Positions 19,014 to 27,624 of a DNA stretch of 64,000 nucleotides are shown one piece after another. Source of the stretch: Gemmatimonadaceae bacterium. GTDB taxonomy: Bacteria > Gemmatimonadota > Gemmatimonadetes > Gemmatimonadales > Gemmatimonadaceae. The stretch lies in assembly GCA_022843265.1 (NCBI GenBank), contig JALHNZ010000010.1, positions 1 to 64,000 on the forward strand. The letters are read 5' to 3'. A program made the translations under genes and the position numbers. The stretch's first letter is position 1, and every line of letters starts with the position of its first letter. Below the pieces are notes generated by a model. It saw nothing but the letters and a program-made list of their open reading frames with translations, did not search any database and was not told the origin of the DNA.

Positions 19014-21059
19014 TCAGGCGCCCTGCGCTACTCCTGCCAGCTGGCCGGCGACCACCTCGGCGATGTCCATGACCGGCACCTCGCTGCCGGAGGCGGTGAG
19101 ACCGTCGGTCATCATGGTCATGCAGAAAGGACACGCCACCGCGATCGTATCCGCGCCGGTGGCCAGCAGTTCTTCCGTGCGTTCCACATTCACGCGCTTA
19201 CCTTCTGTTTCTTCCATCCACATGCGTCCACCACCGGCGCCGCAGCACAATCCGCGGCTCTTCGTGCGCGGCGGCTCGACCAGCGTGATCACAGGGAGCG
19301 CCTTGCGCAGCGTATTGCGCGGCGCGTCGTACACATCGTTGTAGCGACCGAGATAACACGAGTCGTGGTACGCAACCTTGAGGCGCTGCCCATGTTCCGT
19401 CTCAAGCGGCACACGCCCTTCGTTGAGCAAGCGCTCAATGTACTCGGTGTGATGGATCACGTCGTAATGTCCACCGAGATCGGGAAACTCCTTGCCCATC
19501 TGATGGAAGCAGTGCGGACAAAACGTGACGACCGTCTTGACCTGATAACCATCAAGCGTTTCGATCACCCCCTTGGCGAGCATCTGATACAAATACTCGT
19601 TGCCCATACGACGCGCCGGATCACCGTGACACGTCTCCTCCTGGCCAAGGATGGCGAACTTCACATTCGCGGCCTGCAGGATACGCGCGAATGCGACGGT
19701 GATTTTTTTCGCGCGATCGTCGAACGAACCCATGCAGCCCACCCAGAACAGAATCTCAGGGCGTTCCTCACGCGCGGCCATATCAGCCATGGTGGGAATG
19801 TCGAGTCCCTCAGTCCACGCAGCGCGATCGGCCGCGCTGAAGGCCCACGGACTGCCGTTGCGTTCAAGCGAGGTCAGCGCGCCCTGCGCCTCTTCAGGGA
19901 ACCGTGATTCCATGAGCACGAGATCGCGACGCAACTCGTTGATCACATCGAGTTGATCAATCGACACCGGACATTCTTCGACGCAGGCGCGACAGCTGGT
20001 GCAGGCCCACAGTTCCTCTTCGGTAATCCAGTCGTCGAGCAGTCGCTTGTCGAGTACGGCCTGCTGCTCGGCGGTTGCGGTACCGCCAGCAATAGCGTCG
20101 AGCGTCTGCGCTTTTTCCGTGAGACGGGCGCGAGTTTTCACCACGATCATGCGCGGCGAAAGTTTTTTGCCCGTGATGTTGGCCGGGCACGCGGCGGTGC
20201 AGCGTCCGCACTCTGTGCACGAATACCCATCCATCAGGTTTTTCCACGACAGGTGCTCAACATCGTTGGCACCGAACTGCTCCGCGTCTTCTGCTTCGAG
20301 ATCCATTGGGCGCATGGCGCCAATGCGACCCGGGCCCGACGTGTTCGAGTACCACGTGTTGATCAGCGACGTCAACACGTGCAGATGTTTGGAGAACGGC
20401 AGGTAGTTCGCAAAGAACAGCAGGCCGAGCGCGTGAGTCCACCAGCTCGAACGTCCGAGCAGATGCGCCGCGTTGGCGCTGAGTCCACCAAACAGCGAGG
20501 CAATCGGGGCCGAAAAAATGTGTCCCGTCGATGCGCCGCCCGCGTGGATCTCCATCGCGAAGGTGAGCAGCAGCGTGACCATGAGCACCGTGATCATGCT
20601 CAGAATGAACAGCGCGTCGCCGCCGTGCACCGGATCACCGCTGAAACGTTTGGGCTTGATGACCAGGCGTCGGTAGAACAACCACGCCACCGCGGCGAGC
20701 ACCAATCCGCAGAAGAGTTCCTGCGAGAAGATGTACACGACGAAGAGCGGCTGCGGCAGAATCCACGCGTAAGTGAAACCGGTCACGACGCCCTGGATCA
20801 GGATTTCCAGTGCACCGAGTGCCAGTACGCAGAACCCCCAGAACACCAGCGCGTGCATCAGGCCACCAAACCCGTCGCGCATGATTTTTGTTTGCGCGAT
20901 ACCAACCAGCAGCAGGTTTTTTGTGCGCGTTGCGGGATCGTTGGTACGATCCTCAGCGTGTCCGATCAGCGCCCAGCGGCGCAGTCGCAGCGCACTCCGG
21001 GTAAAGAAGGCGCCGGCTGCCACGAGACAGAGCGCAAACACGATGTTCAGCAGAGTCAT
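19014..21059 (-). CDS. ETF:menaquinone-type membrane FeS oxidoreductase (FadF/EMO-like)
   Basis: 681 residues. The N-terminal 235 residues are a multi-helix membrane domain of the nitrate-reductase-gamma type with several His residues for b-haems. Two 4Fe-4S motifs follow: [12 protein letters not shown] (281-292) and [12 protein letters not shown] (353-364). The C-terminal CCG-type module has [37 protein letters not shown] and CPFC. This architecture matches proteins that pass electrons from electron-transfer flavoprotein to the menaquinone pool (FadF/EMO). The etfBA genes lie about 3.3 kb away on the same strand and an acyl-CoA dehydrogenase further on, which fits that role. Confidence 0.87.
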   Translation of the reverse strand: MTLLNIVFALCLVAAGAFFTRSALRLRRWALIGHAEDRTNDPATRTKNLLLVGIAQTKIMRDGFGGLMHALVFWGFCVLALGALEILIQGVVTGFTYAWILPQPLFVVYIFSQELFCGLVLAAVAWLFYRRLVIKPKRFSGDPVHGGDALFILSMITVLMVTLLLTFAMEIHAGGASTGHIFSAPIASLFGGLSANAAHLLGRSSWWTHALGLLFFANYLPFSKHLHVLTSLINTWYSNTSGPGRIGAMRPMDLEAEDAEQFGANDVEHLSWKNLMDGYSCTECGRCTAACPANITGKKLSPRMIVVKTRARLTEKAQTLDAIAGGTATAEQQAVLDKRLLDDWITEEELWACTSCRACVEECPVSIDQLDVINELRRDLVLMESRFPEEAQGALTSLERNGSPWAFSAADRAAWTEGLDIPTMADMAAREERPEILFWVGCMGSFDDRAKKITVAFARILQAANVKFAILGQEETCHGDPARRMGNEYLYQMLAKGVIETLDGYQVKTVVTFCPHCFHQMGKEFPDLGGHYDVIHHTEYIERLLNEGRVPLETEHGQRLKVAYHDSCYLGRYNDVYDAPRNTLRKALPVITLVEPPRTKSRGLCCGAGGGRMWMEETEGKRVNVERTEELLATGADTIAVACPFCMTMMTDGLTASGSEVPVMDIAEVVAGQLAGVAQGA

Positions 21060-21234
21060 AAGGCGAAACTAGGGCGCGACCCTGACCGGGACAACCCGCC
21101 AACCGGAGACGACTGACCCGACACACACGCCCTTCACGCGAGGACCGAAGGCCGGGGACTCACCCCCGGTCATTCAAGTCCACCGCTCCCCTGCCGAACC
21201 TCCGGGTACGGGGCATCTATGCAACATCTCCGTC

Positions 21235-21774
21235 ATGAACCCGACACTCTCTGAACGACGCGCTGTGACTGGTACGCAGAGATCCACCCAGCTCCCCGGG
21301 CGTCAACGGCCGGGGAGCCAGCCTCGCCGTGAGCGAAGCAGCGGATTCACGATGATCGAGATGCTCTCGGTGACTGTGCTGCTGGGATTGCTCATGGCCA
21401 TGGGGTTCCCGCGACTTCGCGAGGCCGTGGAGCGGGCGCGTGAAGTCAAGGCCATCTCCGACCTGAAGGCGATGGTCGCTGCGCTCAGTTTCGACGAAAA
21501 GCTTCCGACATCGCTGGCAGCGATCGGCTGGCAGGGACGACTCGATCCCTGGAAGCGACCGTATGTCTACTACGTGTTTCCGGCCACGCGGGGGAAGGCC
21601 CCGCCTGCCGGCGCTCGGAAAGACCGGTTTCTCGTGCCAATCAACTCCCGCTTCGACCTGTATAGCCGTGGGCGAGACGGCGCATCTGCGCAGGCGCTTA
21701 CGGCTGCCACTTCTCGGGACGATATCGTCGTCGCGAACGACGGCGGGTTTGTCGGCCTGGCGCGGAAGTACTGA
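21235..21774 (+). CDS. Type II secretion/pilin-like pseudopilin (GspG-like)
   Basis: 179 residues. A long, basic leader of 37 residues ends in the prepilin cleavage site G|FTMIEM, followed by the hydrophobic helix LSVTVLLGLLMAMGFPRLREAVERA. The C-terminal part has the major-pseudopilin pattern: LDPWKRPYVYYVFP and FDLYSRGRDGAS, as in GspG. Leaders are normally shorter, so a later start is possible, though none with a good ribosome site is evident. No other secretion gene is adjacent; instead it is followed one base later by an HD-GYP sensor. Its assembly machinery must be elsewhere. Confidence 0.82.
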   Translation: MNPTLSERRAVTGTQRSTQLPGRQRPGSQPRRERSSGFTMIEMLSVTVLLGLLMAMGFPRLREAVERAREVKAISDLKAMVAALSFDEKLPTSLAAIGWQGRLDPWKRPYVYYVFPATRGKAPPAGARKDRFLVPINSRFDLYSRGRDGASAQALTAATSRDDIVVANDGGFVGLARKY

Positions 21775-21775
21775 A

Positions 21776-23800
21776 ATGCGCAGGGGTACGACGCAATCCG
21801 GATTCCTGAAAACACGCGTTGGTCGACGCACTTTGCTCGCCTTTCTTGGCGCCGCGATGCTGCCGGCAACGCTGGTGGCCGGAGTGGGCGTTTCGCAGAT
21901 CCACGCGGCACTCGAGACACAGGCAATCGGCGCGCTGCACCAGAATGCGCGTTCAGCCTCTTTGGTTGTGCTGGAGCGTCTGCTAGCCGCGGTCGAACGT
22001 GCAGGGTTCAGCAGCGAGGACGCGCCGCGAGTGACCGTATTGCCTGCAGTGTCCGGCGAGCCAGGATCGGCGCGGATCGTTGCCACCGTGCTGCGTCCCT
22101 CCACCGGACAGCGTGTCGACCGAACGATCGACATGAGCAAGGCGTGGCAGGCGCTCACGGAGCTGTTCGACGAGCAGTCCAGCGGCTATTGCATCATGGA
22201 TGTAGGCTCGGGGCAGCTGTTGCACTGCTCGCCCTCTCTCGATACGACCACGCAGCGGCACATCAGTGCGCTCGCGCGCTCGGGGGACTCAACCAGCGCC
22301 GCATTGTCGGCTGAAGGCTGGCTGCACGTGTCTCGTGATGTCTACCTGCGAGCGGCCTATGGCGCTCCTTCATGGCGTTTGGTGATGATCAGCTCCGCCG
22401 ATGTCGCGAAGGCGCCTGCGTCAAGTACTCTCCGCACGCTCGTCTCTTTGCTGGCGATCGCGATGGTGGCCGCCTTTGGCCTCAGCCACGCCCAGATACG
22501 TCACCGCACCGAGCCGCTCGAGGCGCTGCACGCGGGGACTCGTCGAGTGCGTCAAGGGCTGTTCGACACGACCGTCACGGTGACGGCCGATGATGAGTAT
22601 GGCGAGTTGGCCGACGCGTTCAACGCGATGACACGCTCGATCGGTCGTCAGTTCTCACTCATGAGCCATCTCGACGCCATGGACGACGTGGCGTTGCGCA
22701 CGCCAGGCACCGATGCACTTGTCGAGGTGGCCATTGCGCGCCTGCACCGTACCGTTGACACGCGACACGTCGCGATCGTGCTGCTCGACGCGAACGACAC
22801 TGATGCGATTACCCTCAGCTCGAGCGTTGCCCCGCCTGCCTTCCTGATCAGGACCGAGCGCGGCTTCCTCACCCCAGTCGATCGCGCGTTGCTCGAGGAC
22901 GTCGGCGGTCACGTGACCACCCGGGAGCTGCCGCAGGGCAGCGCATTCCGAAGCCCCCAGGAGCCGCCCGGGAGTGCAGTGCTGAGTAGCGACCTCGTGC
23001 TGCTGCCCCTCCGACAGCACCAGGCGCTGGTCGGCGTGGTGGCATTGCACGCGCCGGTCAATCACGCATTTGCAGCGCAGCATCTTGAGGACGTGCGACG
23101 CGTCGTCGACCGCCTGGCCGTTGCATTGGCAAGCGTGCGACTGCTCGAGCAACTCGACGCGCTGTCCACGGGGACACTCAAGGCCTTTGCCAGTGCCATC
23201 GACGCGAACTCGCGCTGGACGGCGGGTCATAGCGAGCGCGTGACGCAAGTGGCCGTGCTGCTGGGCCGCGAGCTTGCGCTGCCGGAGGCGGCGCTGCTTC
23301 AGCTCTATCGCGGCAGCCTGCTGCACGACGTGGGCAAGATTGGCGTGCCGCCGGAGGTTCTCAACAAGGCCGGCGCCCTGTCGCCCGACGAACTCGCCAT
23401 GATGCATCGTCATCCCGTAATCGGGGTGGAGATTCTGTCGGCTATTCCCGCGTTTCGCGACCTGCTGCCGATGGTTCGCTCCCATCACGAGCGGCTGGAC
23501 GGTCGCGGATATCCGGACGGTCTCACAGGGGAAGAGATTCCGTTCCTCGCGCGCGTCGTGGCGGTGGCGGATGCGTTCGACGCCATGGTCAGCGATCGCC
23601 CGTATCGAACCGGCCTTTCGCTCCAGGAGGCGGTGCGGCGCATTGCCTCCGACCGCGGCACTCACTTCGATCCGCGTGTCGTAGACGCTATGATCGTCGT
23701 TGCGCAGAGCGGCGAACTGAAGCGAATTGCGCGCGCTCAACACCTCACACCGGAGACGCGGGACGCAAAACCCACGCCTCGGATGAAGGCAACGGCATGA
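21776..23800 (+). CDS. Membrane HAMP-GAF-HD-GYP c-di-GMP phosphodiesterase
   Basis: 674 residues from the ATG at 21776, one base after the pseudopilin stop. Domains in order: TM1 (about 18-38), periplasmic sensor (40-215), TM2 (218-238), HAMP (TEPLEALHAGTRRVRQGLFD... to 290), GAF-like (about 310-455), and HD-GYP (465-640). The HD-GYP signature is complete: H485-S-E-R, HDVGKIG from 517 and HHERLDGRGYPDGL at 570-583, so it should hydrolyse cyclic di-GMP. Placement with a pseudopilin suggests control of a secretion or pilus-like process. Confidence 0.92.
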   Translation: MRRGTTQSGFLKTRVGRRTLLAFLGAAMLPATLVAGVGVSQIHAALETQAIGALHQNARSASLVVLERLLAAVERAGFSSEDAPRVTVLPAVSGEPGSARIVATVLRPSTGQRVDRTIDMSKAWQALTELFDEQSSGYCIMDVGSGQLLHCSPSLDTTTQRHISALARSGDSTSAALSAEGWLHVSRDVYLRAAYGAPSWRLVMISSADVAKAPASSTLRTLVSLLAIAMVAAFGLSHAQIRHRTEPLEALHAGTRRVRQGLFDTTVTVTADDEYGELADAFNAMTRSIGRQFSLMSHLDAMDDVALRTPGTDALVEVAIARLHRTVDTRHVAIVLLDANDTDAITLSSSVAPPAFLIRTERGFLTPVDRALLEDVGGHVTTRELPQGSAFRSPQEPPGSAVLSSDLVLLPLRQHQALVGVVALHAPVNHAFAAQHLEDVRRVVDRLAVALASVRLLEQLDALSTGTLKAFASAIDANSRWTAGHSERVTQVAVLLGRELALPEAALLQLYRGSLLHDVGKIGVPPEVLNKAGALSPDELAMMHRHPVIGVEILSAIPAFRDLLPMVRSHHERLDGRGYPDGLTGEEIPFLARVVAVADAFDAMVSDRPYRTGLSLQEAVRRIASDRGTHFDPRVVDAMIVVAQSGELKRIARAQHLTPETRDAKPTPRMKATA

Positions 23801-24384
23801 CTGACCTGACGCCCGAAGAGCTCCGCGATGTCGAACGTTTTATTCGCCGCACCAATCCTCAGTCCATCCCGGCGCTGAGCGCCTCTCCGCATCACCACAA
23901 ACGGGCAGCGCCCGTGCTGCTGCGTGCCGCGTTCAACGTGCGGCACCTGCTGACCATCCTCATCGTGGCCGCATCAGGAGTGCTCTGGTTCAATTTCGCG
24001 GCAACTTCATCATCAGTCGCCCCCATGCCTCACGCTCTGATCGGAACGTGGCATACCCTCTTTCCGGGCTACGAGGGCGCGACGATGGATTTCACTCCGA
24101 CGACGCTGACGATCGGAGCGGCGAACCAAACTGGCGCCGCGAAATCCCCGATGATGGAGCGATACCGCATCGCCGGACTTGCCATCGTGCCTTTCGGCGA
24201 CCGACTGAACATTTCGCTGACGTACCACACGCAGGATGGGCCAACCGAGTTGCTCGCGACACTGGACACGAGCGGACAGCCTCGCCTGCACTTCGCCCGT
24301 CCGCCAGGACTTGTTTGGGAACGGGCGAGTGCTTCTACCGCGAATGGATCACACGTTCCCGTTACGACGCCTTCGCCGCCCTGA
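23797..24384 (+). CDS. Single-pass membrane protein of unknown function
   Basis: 195 residues; starts in the ATGA overlap with the HD-GYP gene, so it is translationally coupled. An acidic then His-rich N-terminus (PHHHKRAAP) precedes one helix (50-68) and a periplasmic domain of about 115 residues beginning ALIGTWHTLFPGYEGATMDFTPTTLTI, a GTW-type start seen in lipocalin-like small beta barrels. No catalytic motif is visible. The tail overlaps the convergent etfA end by 23 bases. The three genes 21235-24384 probably form one functional unit. Confidence 0.7.
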   Translation: MTDLTPEELRDVERFIRRTNPQSIPALSASPHHHKRAAPVLLRAAFNVRHLLTILIVAASGVLWFNFAATSSSVAPMPHALIGTWHTLFPGYEGATMDFTPTTLTIGAANQTGAAKSPMMERYRIAGLAIVPFGDRLNISLTYHTQDGPTELLATLDTSGQPRLHFARPPGLVWERASASTANGSHVPVTTPSPP

Positions 24385-25348
24385 CGGCCTCGGTGAGCAC
24401 CGGAAGCACTTCAAGCGCGTCACCAACGATTCCGTAGTCGGCAATCTTGAAGATGGGTGCGTCCTTGTCCTTGTTGATCGCGACGATCGTGCGCGACGTG
24501 CGCATACCGGCGAGATGCTGAATGGCGCCTGAGATACCGGCGGCGATGTACAAGTCCGGACTGACATTCCGACCGGTCTGTCCAATCTGATCAGAGTGCG
24601 GACGCCAGCCCTCGTCGGTCACGGCGCGTGTGGCACCAACCGCCGCGTTGCCGAACGCTTCGGCCAGATCGTCGCACAGTTTGAAGTTGTCGGCCACCTT
24701 CAGACCGCGACCGCCAGCAATGACAACAGCCGCATCGTTCAGATCGATCTTGTCCGTGTTGCCCTGCTTAAGCTCAATCACTTTCACGCGCGACGCCGCC
24801 GGATCCGCAGCCGAGGTGATGGATTCCGCAACAAGCGCCCGTTCCGCGGGTGCAGGTGTGAACGCAGCGGGACGGACCGAGAGCAGCGTGGGGGAACCGG
24901 AGAGCGCGAGCGTGGCAATGACTTTGCCGTTGTTAATCGGATGCTGACCGACCACCGCGCCGTTCTCAACGGTGAAGCCCGTCAGGTCAGGAATGAGTCC
25001 GACCCCAAGCTTTGCGGCAACGCGCGGTGAAAGATCACGGCCGTGCGACGTGCCGCTGAACAATCCGTACGCGTAGGTGCCTGAACTGAGCAACTGCGCG
25101 AGCGTGGCGGCAAGCGCTTCGGGATTGTGCAACGCGAAACCCGCGTGCTCAAGCACGAGCACCTTGTCGGCACCGTGCGCGGCGAGCGGCTCGGCCTTGC
25201 TACCAATGCCGGCCGCACCGGCGAGCAGCACGTGCACAGCACCGCCACCGGAGAGCTCAGTCAAACGACGCGCGGCCGTGACTGCTTCGAGTGCAACCTT
25301 GCGCAGTTCACCCGCGCGCGACTCGGCGAATACAAGAACGTTGGCCAT
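24362..25348 (-). CDS. etfA: Electron transfer flavoprotein subunit alpha
   Basis: 328 residues. The N-terminal domain (VLVFAESRAGELRKVALEAVTAARRL) is followed by the FAD-binding domain with GGRGLK, GATRAVTDEGWRPHSDQIGQTG and the signature YIAAGISGAIQHLAGM...IVAINKDKDAPIF. With EtfB it takes electrons from acyl-CoA dehydrogenases and delivers them to the quinone pool. The ATG lies two bases after the etfB stop. The 3' end overlaps the convergent membrane-protein gene by 23 bases. Confidence 0.95.
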   Translation of the reverse strand: MANVLVFAESRAGELRKVALEAVTAARRLTELSGGGAVHVLLAGAAGIGSKAEPLAAHGADKVLVLEHAGFALHNPEALAATLAQLLSSGTYAYGLFSGTSHGRDLSPRVAAKLGVGLIPDLTGFTVENGAVVGQHPINNGKVIATLALSGSPTLLSVRPAAFTPAPAERALVAESITSAADPAASRVKVIELKQGNTDKIDLNDAAVVIAGGRGLKVADNFKLCDDLAEAFGNAAVGATRAVTDEGWRPHSDQIGQTGRNVSPDLYIAAGISGAIQHLAGMRTSRTIVAINKDKDAPIFKIADYGIVGDALEVLPVLTEAVRAAKAS

Positions 25349-25350
25349 GA

Positions 25351-26103
25351 TCAGAGCACCTTCGCTTCGGTCTGGAGGAGACGAACAAGTTCGGGCACCG
25401 CATCTGCACCTTCACCTACAATGCGGCCCGCGGCGCGCTCAGCGGGCAGCGCCATGGAACGCACCGTGACCTGCGCGGCGTCGAGATTGGCGGGCTTGAT
25501 CTCAAGCGGCTTTTTCTTGGCCGCCATGATGCCCTTGAGCGACGGCAACCGCTCCTTATTTAAGCCGTCATCGATGGTGAGCACGGCAGGCAGCGGGAAC
25601 TCCACGACTTCGCTGGCGCCTTCGAGCACGCGTTCCGCGCGACCCGTCGCCCCGTTGATGTCGAGCTTGAACACGTTGGTCACCACTGGGAGGTCGAGCA
25701 GCTCGGCGACCATCGGACCCGTCATCTGATTCATGGAGTCAATCGAGATGCGTCCGAAGAGCACCAGATCGTACGCACCGCCCTTGAGCTCAGCGGCCAG
25801 CGCACGGGCAACGGCCAGCCCGTCGTAGTTGCGCGCGTCGGATTCCAGAAGCACGCCGGAATCGGCGCCCATGGCCATGGCCTTGCGGATCTGTTCCTGC
25901 GCCGCGTTGGGGCCGAGGCACACCACGTGCACCGTGCCATCACCGGCCTTTTCCTTGAGCTGCAGGGCCGCTTCAATGGCCCAGAGATCAAAGTCGTTGA
26001 TATCGTATTTGAGGCCCGTCTCTTCGTAACGGGAGCCGTCCGCGGTAATCGCGAACTTTACTTCCATCACGGGGACGCGCTTGATGCAGACGGCAATCTT
26101 CAC
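25351..26103 (-). CDS. etfB: Electron transfer flavoprotein subunit beta
   Basis: 250 residues from a GTG at 26103 (KIAVCIKRVPVMEVKF), with GGAG about 8 bases upstream; the open frame continues upstream but without homology. Seen: ETGLKYDINDFDLWAIEAALQLKE, HVVCLGPNAAQEQIRKAMAMGAD, and the AMP-binding/EtfB signature FGRISIDSMNQMTGPMVAELL. A Rex-type palindrome lies 24-45 bases upstream of the start, so expression probably responds to the NADH/NAD+ ratio. Confidence 0.95.
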   Translation of the reverse strand: MKIAVCIKRVPVMEVKFAITADGSRYEETGLKYDINDFDLWAIEAALQLKEKAGDGTVHVVCLGPNAAQEQIRKAMAMGADSGVLLESDARNYDGLAVARALAAELKGGAYDLVLFGRISIDSMNQMTGPMVAELLDLPVVTNVFKLDINGATGRAERVLEGASEVVEFPLPAVLTIDDGLNKERLPSLKGIMAAKKKPLEIKPANLDAAQVTVRSMALPAERAAGRIVGEGADAVPELVRLLQTEAKVL

Positions 26104-26126
26104 CGCAGTCGCTCCATGCTCGGGTT

Positions 26127-26148
26127 GCTTGTGAATGAATTCACGAGC
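26127..26148. promoter_or_regulatory. Rex-type operator upstream of etfBA
   Basis: A 22-bp inverted repeat with arms GCTTGTGAAT and ATTCACGAGC around GA, one mismatch between the arms. It contains the Rex consensus TTGTGAA-N4-TTCAC. The same motif occurs at 59617 before the atp operon (17 of 22 bases identical). Confidence 0.75.
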
Positions 26149-26251
26149 GAAAGCTAGGACCATACGCGACGCGGGGCAATGTGACGCGACCGTCGCGTTT
26201 GCCGAATCCCCAAGCGGTGCGCCGTGCCCCGCCACTCCGGAGCGATAAACA

Positions 26252-26288
26252 CACACGGGCCGCCAGCAAGTGGCTGGCGACCCGTGTG
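26252..26288 (-). terminator. Terminator of the susCD operon
   Basis: A long hairpin: CACACGGG pairs with CCCGTGTG and CGCCAGC with GCTGGCG, with one internal mismatch and a five-base loop. It lies 20 bases beyond the susD stop. On the minus strand it is followed by TTTATC. Confidence 0.7.
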
Positions 26289-26308
26289 ACGTCCACACCC
26301 GTCAGGAG

Positions 26309-27619
26309 CTAGACGTTCGGATTGGCGAACCGCTCCGCGTCGGGCAACGGCCAGCAGCGCTGGTCGCCGTAGAAGCCGGCCTTTGGATACACCGCACCAA
26401 CCGCCGGATTCTGCGGCAGGTTCAGGCGGCGAATGTCAAACCAGCGATAGCCCTGCAGGAAAAGCTCTCGACGACGCTCTTCGACCAGGGTCGCGGTAAA
26501 CGCCGCCGCTTCGGCGGTCGTTATCGGTGGAAGGGCGATACCGGCTCGGGCGCGCAGGGCATTCAGAATGCCTACACCTTCTGCCGCGCCACGTGCTTCG
26601 GCGAGGATCAGGCGCGCTTCCACGCCCGTGGCAATCGGCGTTGGTGAAGCCTGCGCGGGGTACTTCTGCTGGATCCACGAGCGTGTGGTTTGATCACTCC
26701 CGTTGCGACCAGCATCCACGGCACGCACGCGCGGATCGGGCGCTCCTGCCACCGTCAAACCGCGATAGGCCACGCCAACGCTCACACCGAAGTTCTGATT
26801 GTTCTGCACAAAGATGCGATTGTTGCGACCCACGGCGTTGAGGTCAGCGGTCGCATTGAACACAAAATCCACCGGCACTAACGCGGCATCTGCCGCCGCG
26901 CCCGCCGCGTCGCCTTTGTTGAGACGCGCGCGCGCACGACCGACGCGCGCGAGATTCACAATGGCCGTTTCGTTGGCCGCCTGGCCTGCGGTGATGGCTT
27001 TGGTGAATCGAACTTCGGCGGAATCGAACGCCTGCGCCGAGGTGAGCGCCGGTCCAACGTTGATCGTGCACTCACAGAATGCTTCACCGAGCAGCAGCAC
27101 GGAGTAGCCAGCCATGGCTGAGTTCCGCGCGATCAATCGCTGCCGATTCGCGACCTGTTCATCGGTCCATCCTTCGATCACGCGCACAGCTTGATCGTTG
27201 GTGTGCCGAGCGACGTTGATCGGTGTGTACGTTCCGATACCGCCGCATCCCGACGTGGAGTATTCGGCAAGTACCGGAACGATCGAACGACGATCGTAGT
27301 CCCATCGCGAGGCGGTCTGCGTGGTCTCGATAAACTCGCCCGACGCCATGCCGCTGGCCACGATGTACGCACCAAGCGCGCATTCGAAATCGGCCACCGC
27401 CGAGTTCGAAATGAGCAGCGCGTTTGACGGCACAAGATACGATTCTTCGGCGAGTCGGCTTGGTGTGCTCACAGTAAGCAACCGATCGAATGTATCACAC
27501 GCGGTGAGCGAGAGCGCGAACACCGCAAGGGTAAAGCTGGAACGCAGAGCGTAGCCACGGTTCACAGACCGACGGCCACCGGAACCCTGCGTCACGGAGT
27601 CGTTGTTAAGTGAGCGCAT
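26309..27619 (-). CDS. SusD/RagB-like outer-membrane lipoprotein
   Basis: 436 residues from the ATG at 27619. Canonical lipobox ALSLTAC. The SusD pattern includes the N-terminal FDRLLTVSTPSRLAEESYL and the C-terminal VEERRRELFLQGYRWFDIRRL. SusD proteins cap the paired SusC transporter at the cell surface and bind the ligand. The gene starts 5 bases after susC stops. Several cysteines (CALGAY, CGGIG, CECTIN) in the mature region may form surface disulfides. No glycan-degrading enzyme is adjacent, so the substrate could equally be a peptide or another polymer. Confidence 0.9.
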   Translation of the reverse strand: MRSLNNDSVTQGSGGRRSVNRGYALRSSFTLAVFALSLTACDTFDRLLTVSTPSRLAEESYLVPSNALLISNSAVADFECALGAYIVASGMASGEFIETTQTASRWDYDRRSIVPVLAEYSTSGCGGIGTYTPINVARHTNDQAVRVIEGWTDEQVANRQRLIARNSAMAGYSVLLLGEAFCECTINVGPALTSAQAFDSAEVRFTKAITAGQAANETAIVNLARVGRARARLNKGDAAGAAADAALVPVDFVFNATADLNAVGRNNRIFVQNNQNFGVSVGVAYRGLTVAGAPDPRVRAVDAGRNGSDQTTRSWIQQKYPAQASPTPIATGVEARLILAEARGAAEGVGILNALRARAGIALPPITTAEAAAFTATLVEERRRELFLQGYRWFDIRRLNLPQNPAVGAVYPKAGFYGDQRCWPLPDAERFANPNV

Positions 27620-27624
27620 GGCGG

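Noticed and set aside
19953-21116. A 387-codon open frame on the + strand
   Set aside because: It is antisense to the FeS oxidoreductase gene, whose Cys motifs are unmistakable. The frame has a low-complexity His/Arg/Gln composition typical of shadow frames in high-GC DNA.
21152-21169. Inverted repeat CCGGGG/CCCCGG
   Set aside because: It sits in the divergent spacer, upstream of both flanking genes, with a short stem and no T-tract, so neither a terminator nor an obvious operator.
22655-23743. A 362-codon open frame on the - strand
   Set aside because: It lies opposite the GAF and HD-GYP domains and has His/Gln/Arg-rich shadow composition with no motif.
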